NCBI GenBank assembly: GCA_964023275.1
Contig: OZ029926.1
Location: 25,457,222-25,521,221, forward strand
Origin: Norana najaformis
Taxonomy: Eukaryota > Annelida > Clitellata > Crassiclitellata > Hormogastridae
Direction: 5' to 3'
Length of the DNA stretch: 64,000 nucleotides
Shown here: positions 35,931 through 46,956 of the stretch, piece by piece
Layout of the letters: each line of letters opens with the position of its first letter
Numbering within the stretch: the stretch's first letter is position 1
Translations under genes and position numbers: made by a program
The notes under the pieces: model-generated
Told to the model about the DNA's origin: nothing
Database searches by the model: none
Seen by the model: the letters and a program-made list of their open reading frames with translations, nothing else

Positions 35931-38569
35931 ACAGAGTCTCCCCATCTATCTAAAAGTCTCCCCCCCCGGCGAGTCATCGAACACGGCGAGTTTCTTATCA
36001 GTTTCAAAGTTTATAATATGCCATGTGGGCTAATGCTATAATGCATTTATTTCATATTCAAATGAATTAGCACATTACAGAAGCCAGTTATTTCAATAAT
36101 GTGCATATTAAATCTTATTTAAAATGACCCGATATTGGGGGCGGTTTAAGTGGGTGCGAGTTTGTACTGTAGACGGGGCAGAATCCATTTCAATAGGGGA
36201 TACTTTTTTCTGATACAGAGTCTCCGGGAGAGATATTATTTGCCGCATAGGCGGGAGGCATCATAGGTTAGCCGAGGAAACGATGAGCACAGCGGCCTGG
36301 GCTTCCAGTGGAAACGGCTTGACCATATCGACGTCGGAGGGAGACAGAATCTTTGTTTTAATTCTCCGTCTTTCTGCACGCTAGTATACCACAACTTATT
36401 GGTCGACGCCTTCTATGTGTACTTTGCGAGTGGTACGTCGCTGTTTCGTACATCACTCTCACACTCTTCCCAGCGAGTCTGCTCTTATTCATCCAAAAGG
36501 TGGTTCCCAAGCAGTCGCATAGATAAATAATATTAACACCGACAACATTAAAAAATAGTACTATATATATAGGCAAAAATTAGCACGTGAATAAAATAAT
36601 AAATGAATTGAATAAATTACTATAAATATTACATGTTACACTACATAGCGGACCCCCTGGTTAAAACAGTGTAAAATGAACATAATTATTATACTATAGA
36701 CTCGTTGCTAACTTTGTAGGGCTTTACCTGGGGCTCCGTGGAGTAAAACTCCCTTCTTTGGTTTCATGCCAAAATCTTCAAATAGTTCGGGGCGCATGAT
36801 GGGCAGGTTGAACAGGGTCTTAACTGTCTCCACAGTCTTAGCCAGACTGCCAACTGGCTCAAGGGAATTCTATGAAAAGTCACAATGACAGTACACTGTG
36901 AAAAGCTTATAATACAGATTACGACAGTTGCTTTTTAATCAACATTTACAACAGCAAAGCGATCCGGTATGCAATTTATAAGACTAAAAAATTAATAACT
37001 AATTTCTATTTAGGCTAAATCCCATTTGGTATACAGCTGCGTATTTGAATATAAATGCATTTAACATATTTTGTTTTCTGGGACCGTTCATGTCAACCTG
37101 CCATAAACATTTTAAACTAGGCTTGAAAATAGTATTTAGTGTTTGCCGACATCTTTTAACTACAACTGCCTCGCCAATGCAAAGTACAATAACTGTTTCT
37201 CTCATGCTTCCAGCTCAATAACTCTGTTTCTATTGCAACTTTAACCAAAACTCGCCAATTTGTGAAGAACCGATGCGATTTGTTTAGTTCCATTTTGTTG
37301 TTGTTCTGTATATGAAAGCGAGTCCCCTACGAAAAAGAGCCGATTTCACGTATTCGACTCCTGGTCTATTTTATTTCGGTAACTGCATTTACTTGCGAGG
37401 CTTCGTCCCGGGCCCCACTAAGGAGTTTAAGACTCTCCTCAGAGCCCCTATTCGTCATGGGCTTCGCGTCTTCGGCGCTCGCTGTCTCACACCCTCCAAA
37501 TTTTCAACCAGGTACTATAAAAAAGTTGCGTAAGCCACTGCGTCTGCATATCGCATATCTATTTGTCTGATCTTTGGATCTGGACTTGGAGTCCTTCCTT
37601 ACCTTTTCGGTCTCTTGCAGGCTGCCAACTGAGCCTCTTATACCATTTGTCGAGAATAAATTTATTGAGTAAACCCAGATAATGGTGTGCACGTTAGGCT
37701 TGTGCTGATTTGCCTAACCAGATAGCAGCAGCTACTAGTCAAGCAGCTTTTAGCATACGTGTGTTTGTGCTTACTTGAATTGGAGACCAATTTACAAAAG
37801 CCGTCGGATTGTTCACGGCATGTTCGAACTCTTGTAGGGAGTAATTGATCGGAAGAAATCTGATTAACACAGACAATTCCTTACACGTTAACAAAATTAG
37901 GAAGCAGAAGCTATGAGTAACAATGCATACTGTCTCTGCGTGTATATAATCAGTGTTTGCTCAAAATGAAACTATGTCTCTGTGTACAGGTTACAAGACC
38001 AATGACTAGGGTCGTTTAGTGTTTCTGTGCTCGCAATTTCTTGTGGTAATATATTAAACTTGCGTGGTAGCGGAATTACTCTGGACATATAGATTCCAGA
38101 GAGTCGTCAAACCCTGTGAGGTTCCTTTATACTTAGAGGTATAACAATTTCAGCAGTTTGTAGGTCTAGTGTTTGCATGCATGGACTGTATGTTCAGTCC
38201 CTGGCGCTGCCATTGTTGACACTCAGCAGTATTGATCAATTTATTTCTAGTGGTAGCGGAATTAAACTCACTGACAGCTGCAGTTTGAACTGCATCAATG
38301 AACATAAAATTCAAAAAGAAAACTGCACTGAACAATCACATTTCATAAAATATTAAAGTAAAAATGTTACTGAAGGTTGTTGGTCCATATTCATAGTTGG
38401 TCACATTTATGCAGGTTGAGATGTTTATCAAAAGGCGCAAAGTAAATGTTTAGATATGCACACATCCATGGATGCATACGTAAATGCATGCATTCATATA
38501 TACGTACACTGATTTGTATACATTTGAGTATTCAGACATTAACGTACTTATTGATTTTTAGCGGGTCAT

Positions 38570-38858
38570 TCGGTTCTTCATTTCCCCTTCTCCTCCTGCT
38601 CCTGCTCCTGCTCCTCTTCTTATTCCTCCTCTTTGTTCTTTTCATATTTATCCTTCTCCTCCTCATATTCCTTATCCTCCTCATATTCCTTCTCCTCCTC
38701 CTCCTCCAGCTGCTCCTCATATTCCTCCTCCTCATCATTCCTTATCCTCCTCCTCCTCATATTCCTCCTCCTCTTTCTCCTCCAGCTCGTCCTCCTCCTT
38801 CTCCTTCTGATATTCCTCCTCCTCATATTCTTTTTCCTCCTCACATTCTTGACCTTTA
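38570..38858 (-). repeat. Purine-rich (GAG/GAA) tract, Glu-rich frame
   Basis: Dense GAGGAGGAATATGAGGAG-type repeat on the minus strand. One frame is EYEEEEYQKEKEEDELEEKE-like, then shifts. A possible donor (AA|GTACGTTA) follows at the downstream end. A matching tract lies in gene 1 at 46150-46335, with homologous flanks (TGAGTATTCAGACATT on the plus strand) and also upstream of an L exon. It may be coding or only a shared intron microsatellite. Confidence 0.5.
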
Positions 38859-39059
38859 CTTCTGTATTGCAACTCAGCTGATCTGCTGAAAACTGAATCT
38901 CGTGCAATTATGATTGCATAGTTCTCTCTTTATCTGCTTCCAGTAAAGTTAGTCGAGTTGTGCGTGATAAGGGCAGAGATATCGGTCGATGCTTCGCCAT
39001 TATCATAGTGGTGCTTAAAAAATGCAGATATAATAATAATAATAATAAATATGAAGTAC

Positions 39060-39240
39060 ACTGTAGGTTAAATACTCCAATTATTCCACCCGTAGCCTTG
39101 CTCCGGGCACCTGTTGAAATTGGACCCGGCTTCTCCACAGATTATATGATTTTGACTGCGATTTGGGCTTGAATCGACATCAGCTGATGCCTTAGACATT
39201 ATGATAACGGCGCTATAGAATTGATTGGATTAGATTAGAT
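39060..39240 (+). repeat. SINE-A copy
   Basis: Ends GATGCCTTAGACATTATGAT, AACGGCGCTATAGAA, then a GATTAGATTAGA tail. It lies between exon B of module 3 and the purine tract. Confidence 0.6.
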
Positions 39241-39269
39241 ATGTGGTCGCAAGATATTTTTACGTGTAC

Positions 39270-40751
39270 CTCGTGATTTGGAGGCTCCAGCTTTATTTCA
39301 GTGTCGAAGCGTCCTGTTCTTCTAAAAGCAGTGTCGATGGCCTCGATTCTGTTTGTCGTTCCTATCATGAATATTAAGCCCTGGCCCTCCACACCGTCGA
39401 TTAAGGAAAGAAATGTAGAGACTATGCTCGTTTTTGCATCATCATCGTTTTCCTTCTTTTGTGGACAGAGGGCATCGATTTCATCCAAAAAGATGATTGA
39501 CGGGCTTAACCGACGTGCCTGAAAATGACAAAAACAGCATCAGCTGGACTGGCTGTCCAGTGGGTCATCATCTCTGCTTCAATCATTCGTTCCCTCATTC
39601 GTTTATATGTGCGTTCGTTCATTCATTCGTCCTTTCTTTCATTTGCCATAAAATATGAAATATGTATTAAGCAATGAAGCAAAGTATTACCAGATTGAAA
39701 ATGCCTGTCAGGTTCTGAATTGTGTCCCCGAGGACAGGCTCCAAGATTTCGCTTCCTTTGACTAAAAAGAATGGTAGCCTTCTGCCTGGAAAGCTGTTCG
39801 AGAAGTCCAGGAGCGCCCTTCCGATGCTCGTCTTGCCACAGCCTATAGTAAAACGTTAAACGCTATCACGCTGCACACAATTTCGTTAATAAGTTTATGG
39901 GGCATGGTAGCCGATTGGATAGAGCGCTCGGCTTGTACGCGGAGAGTACGGGTTCGAGTCTCCCCTTAGACGGTTACTGCGTAGGGACTTTGAGCAAGTC
40001 CTTCATTCACAGTTGCTCGGCGCCATCGACTGATGCTAAGTCATTAGATAGTGGCGCCTAACAAATTCAGAAATAATGATAAAAATATTACATGGGATGC
40101 CAGAAAAGGATTAGAATAAGCACTTTAGAAGGCACAAGCCACACTGTTTTCCTTCTGTTATCCGTGGACTCGGCGTTTTGGACAGGGAGTAGCACAAGTT
40201 CATTGGTTATATATGATAATAAACTTACCATTAATATATAATACATTATAGACTCGTTAGTAACTTTGTAGTACAGTTACCTGGCGGGCCGTAACGCAAG
40301 ATTCCTTTCCTCGGGCGCGTCCTGAACTTCTTACTGGCAAAGGCAAGTCAAGCTGAGGCAAGGAAAAGAAAGTGAAGCGAAGCTAAGGGAAGAAAAAGCA
40401 AGGGAAGGAAATGGAAAGAAAGCAAAGCGAAGCAGACAGCGTAATGCAGACGTTTATAAGTTTCTCTCTCTGAATGCAGAAGTTTATAAGTTTCTCTCTC
40501 TGTCTCTGTCTCTCTGTCTCTGTTTTCTGTCTCTCTCCAGGAGAAGAATATGTGGTTTTTACTTTCTTTTTCTATTCCTCTCCTTCAGCTGCTGCTGCTA
40601 CTGTTACTATTGCCTAATGCTACTACTGCTATCAGTATATTTTAAATTATAAAGTATGGTTTACGTATTGTTTTCTGAGCGATAATAAGTGATGACTCAA
40701 CGGGAAATCCTGTCCAGGTCGAAGTCATTTTTTTAGTATTTGCGCTCGCTT
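39270..40751 (-). pseudogene. AAA module 3 (gene 2, first AAA domain), best-preserved ATPase core
   Basis: A stray E2 exon at 40665-40751 (KRAQILKKM, one base short in an A run) precedes A1 at about 40281-40333. A1 is truncated, keeping only KFRTRPRKGILRYGPP, with GAAGC-rich simple sequence where its first half should be. A2 at 39691-39842 gives an intact P-loop across the intron (GPP|GCGKTSIGRALLDFSN). B at 39270-39518 is intact: ARRLSPSIIFLDEIDALCPQ (Walker B DE), IGTTN, FRRTGRFD. Junction phases A1-A2-B are correct. No E2 or C exon was found before the next L exon at 37859. The core could fold, but the domain is incomplete as assembled. Classed as pseudogene on balance. Confidence 0.7.
39898..40075 (+). 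repeat. SINE-E copy (tRNA-like head)
   Basis: GGGGCATGGTAGCCGATTGG, AGAGCGCTCGGCTTGT and GGGTTCGAGTCTCCCC give a clear tRNA-like A/B-box layout. The sequence downstream does not fit a tRNA acceptor stem. An inverted copy is at 63640-63750. Confidence 0.65.
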
Positions 40752-41802
40752 CTTCAACAATAGAACCATTTGCATCGTGGTTTGTGTCAATATTTCAGTG
40801 CCGAAGTTCTTAAATATTCTGATAATTTTCGGTATCGCGGTACTTAATACAGTGCGCTTCAACGGTGCATGGATGAATGGATAAATGAACGTTGTGAAGT
40901 GAATGCAGATTGAATGAACTTTACTTCTGTATTGTACACCAGCTGATTTGCAGAAAAATAATTTGCTAATACAGTAACTTAGAATATGTATATTTACTTA
41001 AATTCCAGGCCGCTGGAAAGATGGTAGGAAAGACTCCAATGCCTCTTCGAAATCTGCCAATGAGAACTGTAAGTTGTTGATTGTGACCTTAGGCCAAGAG
41101 GAGCTTCTGGCCGCCACGAGGTGAAGTGTTGTTTGGCAGAGGCCAGCGAGGTCAGCTGCCGTATAATCTAAGGCAACAGAGTAATTCAAAATCATACTAT
41201 ACTGGAACACACAGCACAATATGGTAAAGTAGACTGCACCTACAAACGACGGAATCAATTCCAAGCTAAGATTATGCGAGTTTTACTTTATTCTCCTCCT
41301 CCTCCTTTTTCTCCTCCTCCTCCTCACCACATGTGAACACGTGCTACAAACATTTCTACCATTTTCTACCAAAACCAGTCCTTATTCCCCAGACTAACCT
41401 TTATGCTGCAAGGTCATCTGATTGTCTTTCTCTGGTCATACCCTGGATTACAATTACCTTTTTTCAAATTGCTTATCCACCGCAAGCTCTGTCTTGTGGA
41501 CTGATCTTCTGGATATTGACGATTGTGGCTTGGCTTTGGTGTGACATCGGCTGATGCCTTGTGCATTTGACACCGGCGCATTAGAAGTTGCTAACTTATT
41601 ATTGTTATTACTGCTACTAATTTTGCATTTTAAATTACAAAGTACATGTATGGCTTACGCATGGTTCTTAATGATAACATTTCGAGCGATGATGGCTCGA
41701 GCCCTTTCCAGTTCGATGTTATCTGGAGGAGGATGTCCTTTCGTTCCTTCAACATTAGTTTTCAGTTCCAAAGTATTAAATATTCAGTAATTGTTTGGTA
41801 TG

Positions 41803-42050
41803 GGATCATCCATAAAGAACGTCCGCAAAGAGGGAGGGATGGAGGGATCATGCAAATTCGGACAAGGGGAGGGAGGGTTATTGCCCATGCGGACGTCCGC
41901 ATATAACTTTGGTACATGTACAGAGTTTTTAATACAACGCGTGATTTTAACACCAACTTCTGTCAGATGGCACACACTGTACTACATTGGAAAGGGGAGG
42001 GGAGGTAAGGTCAAATGCGGACAAGGAGAAGGAGATATCTTCACAGTTTT
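41803..42050. mobile_element. MITE copy 3 in the B-E2 intron of module 2
   Basis: TGGGATCATCCATAAAGAAC and GTCCGCAAAGAGGGAGGG at the left, AATGCGGACAAGGAGAAGG at the right. The right terminus seems lost. Confidence 0.55.
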
Positions 42051-42320
42051 TCAACAGATGAATGGATGGATGAATATTTGAACGAATTGATACATGAAAT
42101 GGATACTGGTATGAATTAACTCCATTTCAGTATTGCCCCAGCTGATTTGCTGAGAAAATTGGTTAAACAGTAGCAGTGGCGCTTAATAAATGCAGAAATA
42201 ATTAAATAATAATAATCATAATGAAGGATATGCATAAAACCTGTGTATAAACACTTTACTTAATATTAGTAGAAACATTATAATTAGTATTATTATTATT
42301 GTTGTTGCTGTTGTTGCTGC

Positions 42321-42351
<31 letters not shown>

Positions 42352-43149
42352 GCCATGGGTTGTATGTGGGCGCGAAACATTAATAACGTGTAGGCCCACC
42401 TGTTGTTTTGGCAGCTCTATCTTCATCTCATAATGGAATCGGCCTGGTGGTCGAAAGGCCGGATCCATGGCTTCAGGCCTGTTGCTCGTCGCCACAGTAA
42501 AGACGAGTCCCCTGGGGTCGACACCCATCAAAGGCTGCCAGCAGGGTGTTCACCACGCTGGCGTCTTTGGTGTCCATCGGTGTGACCCTTCTCTGGCATA
42601 GAGCATTGATTTCGTCGATGAATGCGATGCTTGGTCTCAGACGCTTGGCCTGAGGATCACCAAAAGAACATGGGTTAATCAGCCAGCCATCAGTGGGTCA
42701 GGCATTCTCTTGACTAGTTGGCTATCTCTGCCTCATTCATTCATTCGTTCCATCATTCGTTTATACGTTCGTTCGTTCATTCGTTCGTTCGTTCTTCCTT
42801 TCAGTTGTCATGGAATTTACAAAAATTTAACAAAAATATGAAGTGTTACCATGGTGTAGAGAGCCATGATGTTCTGCTCTGTGTTCACTGGATCTTTCAC
42901 CTCTGCCCCTTGAATGTTGAAGAAAGGCATCTTTCGTCCAGGGAAATTTGTGGCAAAATCTAAGATTCCTTTTCCGATTGTTGACTTGCCACAACCTATA
43001 GTAATGAGCAAAGTTATTATTGTTAATAATAATAATAACTCGGTAATAAGTTAAGTAATTAAGTCTGACGCTTTAGAAGGCACATTGAATTTTACTTCCA
43101 TTATGGGCTTGGCGTTTTGGACAGGACATGACCCAAGTTAAATGGGTAT

Positions 43150-43610
43150 GTAGGTCTCTCGTGGAGCGTCAGACAGGACAGGAAGAATATAAGCCGGGGC
43201 GGTCTATCCGCACTCCACGTTGCTGATGAGGCTGCTGCATGCTGGCTTAGCGCGAACTGCATACGCTAAATAAAATAAATAAGCCGTCTGGCCCTTCTGG
43301 AATACGTATGACACGGTAATCTAGTCGGTAGCACGCTTAGCCTGTAAACTGACGATTGTAGGTTCGAGCCTACTAAGCTAACTCCGCGTAACGAAGCTTG
43401 GCAAGTTGTCTGTACATGCTCGTTGCTCGTCTCCACTAGGCAGTAGAATTTGGTACAGGCATAAGCCTGGAAGTAAATCACGAGTCCGGCGATGCACTGG
43501 TCACGTGTCCAGGACCTTTGGATTCGTCAGTTGTCGGATCAAGGGCAGAATATTGGGAACTTAGCACCTCCCATGCGTTCTACTATTGGACTTTGGGCTT
43601 TACTCTGTGT
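43150..43610 (+). repeat. SINE-B copy in A1-A2 intron of module 2
   Basis: Nearly identical to the 26200 copy, with an extra 90-bp insertion (about 43190-43280) near its head. Confidence 0.65.
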
Positions 43611-46149
43611 GGAAGGAAGAAGGGACATCGTATGCGAAGACAGAAATATGAGAATAGTTGGTTCAGTATGAAAGGCTGTTACTTGTGATATCTCTGAAAT
43701 CGAATTGAGAAAGGTACCAAGGTGAACGCAGGAAACCAACAGGAAAGCAAGCTCCCTAGGAAAACAGGATATCAGCAGAAGGTGCGATGTAAGCAAAAGC
43801 ACTCTAATTATACGCATGCCTTGGAGACCCTGAGATGGGGTATTGGCTATAGAAGCACGAGGCATCTTAAGTTAACCACGGAAACGATGAGTAGGGAGCC
43901 CGAGGAAATTGCTTGACTATATCGGTGTCGGAAAGAGAAAGAATCTTCGCTCTGTTTCATACACCAAAGTCTCACATTCTTATCAGCAGGTCTGTTCTTG
44001 TTCATCCAACAAGGAGTCGCATGGATTAATAGTAATAACACTGACCATAGGAAAGATAAGACTAAAGGAAAAAGGAGCCATCAACAGACAATTAAATAAA
44101 TAAACAGCAATAATTAATCAGTAATTAAAAATATTAATAATGATAATGAACTGACTGTAAAAACACAAAATAGGCCTACATAAAACATCATTATTAATAT
44201 TAGAGTTCGTGGTACTTTACCCGCGGGCCGTAGAGGAGGAAGCCTTTGACTGGCTTCACCCTGGCATCTTCCAGCAGTGTGGGTTGTTCCAAGGGCAGAG
44301 TGATTGTTGCTGTGATCTTATCTGTTATTCTTTTTACGCTGTCAGATGCCTCGATGCCGACCTATGAAAAGTGAATGTGACAGGACTCCATGAAAAGCGT
44401 GTAATACAGATTACGACAGAGGTCTGTTGATTAGAATTAGAGCACTTACAATTAGAACAGCGATTTATAAGACTAACTATTGAGACTTAATTGGCATATA
44501 TCATTAAATATCTGTAAATTTCAGTATAAATGCATTTGCATTTTAATATTAACTTTGTTGCAGTTTTATGAACCCTTTAAGAAATTTGCAGTGGTCTGTA
44601 ATAACCGATCTTTAAACTACTTCTAGTGACAAACTTCTACAGATGTCAGTAATCAGACTTTTCCGGCTCTTGTACGTTGCTAAATGAGCCTCTGAAATCC
44701 TGTGTTAAGAATTAAATTACTACGAAAACTTAAAGATAATGGTGTGCACCTGAAGCCTATAAACGATTTCCTATAGCCAGGTGGCAGTAAACAGGCAGTG
44801 CTTGGCATATGTAACCTTTTGCTTACCTGCGCACTCCAATTTACGAAAAAAGTAGGCTTTTCCATCTCTTCCAAAACTTCTTGTTGTGTCAGGTTGATTG
44901 GGGAACATCTCCAGATCAACACAAATAATAATATTTAGAAACTTCTAATGCGCCGTTGTCTAATGTACAAGGCATCAACCGATGGCGCACCAAAGCCAAG
45001 CCGCAAACAGATCAATAGCTGCAATCAGGTAAATTAACATTAAGGCACCAATGCTGAATATGAAACTTAGTGTCTGCGTAAAGGTTACAAGACCGTTTAC
45101 TCTGGGTGGTTTAATGTTTACGGAATGTAGCTCTCTTGTGGTAACACATTGAACTCGCATGCTAGTGGAATTATTCTACAGTGACATACAGTTCCATCGT
45201 AATCGTAATTTCGAGATTTCTACAGCGCCCAACGAAAGCTAAGTTGCAGGAACCAGCTTATTCACAGGCGCTCAGTAAAAACAAAATCGAGAGGCAAAAG
45301 GGTTCGGTTCCAGGTCAAGATCCAAAAGTCAGACAGAGAGACAGCGTGGGAGCTATGGGTGGTGGTGTTTGGGGTTGGAGAGCAGAAAGAGATAAGAGGA
45401 AGAAGGGGTGTCAGTTTACATACAGTCATTCAGGCCTAAACTTAAGACTCATCTGTTTCAACTTACTTGCCCACCGTAACCTAGCCTTTGGTTTCTCTGA
45501 CCCGTAGGAATTCGACATGCCTTCTCCGATGTATTATGGTTTTGACCACGATCTCTCTATTGATGCCTTGGACATTATGATAACGGCACTGTAAAAGCCA
45601 TTAGTTCAGACGTGAACCATTTCTTTCTGCGATGCCATACAGCTACTCAAGGTTAATTTTTGTTGCATTTTCTCAAACTCTTTGATACAGTTTGTTCAGC
45701 GAGAACTTTTGTAGTGGTGAGATGATCAAAATGAGCTCAGTGCCTTGTTTAACCAATTGAGCGTGATCCTGAAGTATAGCTTTCAAGCTACCGCAGCATG
45801 TTGAGAATTGCCCGCGATGAACTACAGCTGATGGGGCAAAATGCCTCCGACGCTGAGGGGAAAACGCCCTCTGGACGTTTTCACCGTTTAAGCTAGAAAA
45901 GGCTTTTTCAACTGATTTAAACAATTTGATGCGTGTTTCAAGCTAATCAGTAACCAGCTGTAATCGCATTATTTTCCAGGTTTTAATGTAGGTACAAAAA
46001 TCTGCAAGATTAGGTTGGTTACAGAAAAGCACGGGGTATAGAGCATCTGGAAATAGTATATGGATTAAGAACAGGAATTAAGAGAAAAAGATATAGACAA
46101 AGTTTATATATTGAGTATTCAGACATTCAACATACTTGAATTTTTCAAG

Positions 46150-46335
46150 ATTATCCGGATCTCCACTTCCTCCTTCTCCTCCTCCTCCTCCGCTTTTTTT
46201 CCACATCCTCCTCCGCTTCTACCAGATCGTCCTCCTCCTGCTCGTATTCTTCCTCCGGCGCCTGATCTGCCCTTACTACCTTCTCCATCCGACTCTGCTC
46301 CATCTGAATAAACATCTTGAAGTAAACAGCAAGTA
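46150..46335 (-). repeat. Purine-rich tract, Glu/Arg-rich frames (gene 1 counterpart)
   Basis: GGAGGAGGAGAAGG-type sequence on the minus strand. One frame gives EEEYEQEEDDLVEAEEDVEK, then changes. It is followed by a possible donor (GTATGTTG). Flanks match 38.54 kb. Confidence 0.45.
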
Positions 46336-46349
46336 AACATCTTGAAGTA

Positions 46350-46880
46350 AACAGCAAGTCCTGCGCTGCACTGCTCACGTGTCCAGGACCTTGGGGTTAG
46401 TCAGCTGCCCAATCAAGGGCCGAAGATCGGGAAGTGCATTGTACATGGGGGCTTTACTTTATCTTAGAGGCAGATGGGAGACCGCGTGCGAAGCTTGGAA
46501 TGGAGGCTCACTATGAAGGCTCGAACGGTCATGAAAGTGAATTGAGAAAGCTTCCAAGATGAACTCAGTGAACCTAGGCTCACTAGGGGAACAGGCCATA
46601 ATCAGCAGCTGCAATGACAGCTCGCTCAGAACACGCATGCATTGGAGGCCTCGAAATGGGGATTGGCCGCCTATGTGGGATTCATTCTAATTTAGCCGCG
46701 GAAATGATGAGCAGAGCGGCCTGGGATTCCAGTGGGAACGGTTTGACTATATTGGCTAGGAGAGAGAAGGAATTTTCGTTCTAATTCTTCGCCATCAGTA
46801 GACATGAATTTCTCTAAATGAATAAATAATTAGCAAGTGAATAAAAATTTTGATGAATGAATTTGAATATAAACTGACCA
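46350..46880. repeat. Segment nearly identical to 28230-28800
   Basis: See the 28230 entry. It starts within a SINE-B 3' part (CAAGTCCTGCGCTGCACTGC) and runs through GGCCTGGGATTCCAGTGGGA to about AATAAATAATTAGCAAGTG. Confidence 0.85.
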
Positions 46881-46956
46881 ATAAGTGTATAATTTAAGAA
46901 TAAACATGCACTAATATTAGTAATAGACTTCATTAGTAACTTTGTGGGTCTTTTAC

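Larger units (their letters stand above)
30907..37859 (-). pseudogene. AAA module 4 (gene 2, second AAA domain), rearranged
   Basis: Exons: L 37775-37859 (FLPINYSLQEFEHAV, FVNW); A1 36728-36870 (LFNLPIMRPELFEDFG, KKGVLLHGAP); A2 about 35292-35442 (SVARALIDFANSFPGRKIPF); B 34863-35108 (SPSIIFVDEIEGLCPRR, IGTTNK, FRRAGRFE); E2 34301-34388 (ERMQILSQIPTKW); second E2 31440-31524 (ERKAILDAITANWN); C 30907-31091 (YSAADLAGLSREAVF, FKPSFQRTD, stop). A1 has one extra base making an early stop, and A2 lacks one base at the P-loop. B, both E2s and C are open. A foreign last exon lies at 33350-33534. Two E2 exons in series suggest unequal crossing-over. Possibly still transcribed. Confidence 0.7.
40998..44908 (-). 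pseudogene. AAA module 2 (gene 1, second AAA domain), all six exons present
   Basis: L 44827-44908 (SPINLTQQEVLEEME, FFVNWSAQ); A1 44221-44361 (VGIEASDSVKRITDKITATI, LPLEQPTLLED, KGFLLYGP); A2 42850-42995 (CGKSTIGKGILDFATNFPGR); B 42400-42649 (SIAFIDEINALCQRR, then TSNRPEAMDPAFRPPGRFHY); E2 41659-41746 (ERKDILLQITSNWKG); C 40998-41167 (YTAADLAGLCQTTLHLVA, FLPSFQRPGI, stop). All sites are GT-AG. A1 is one base short at its P-loop end, so it does not join A2 in frame. B has one extra G before DPRGLVF. If these two indels are real the copy is dead; if they are assembly errors it is a complete AAA domain. This is the template for the exon plan of the whole family. Confidence 0.75.
44909..46949. 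other. Interval between gene 1 AAA modules, no intact exon seen
   Basis: Holds SINE-F (45190-45325), SINE-A (45400-45605), a purine tract (46150-46335) and the segment duplicated at 28.2 kb. An 83-codon frame at 45673-45924 (-) reads FSSLNGENVQRAFSPQRRR and has no recognised family. The A2 and B exons expected for the first AAA domain of gene 1 are absent. Confidence 0.55.

Noticed and set aside
38446-38889. Leu-rich plus-strand frame of 147 codons
   Set aside because: Antisense of the purine tract; a compositional artefact.
39898-39970. Possible true tRNA gene
   Set aside because: A and B boxes fit, but no acceptor-stem pairing is visible at the 3' side and an inverted copy exists at 63640, so it is a SINE head.
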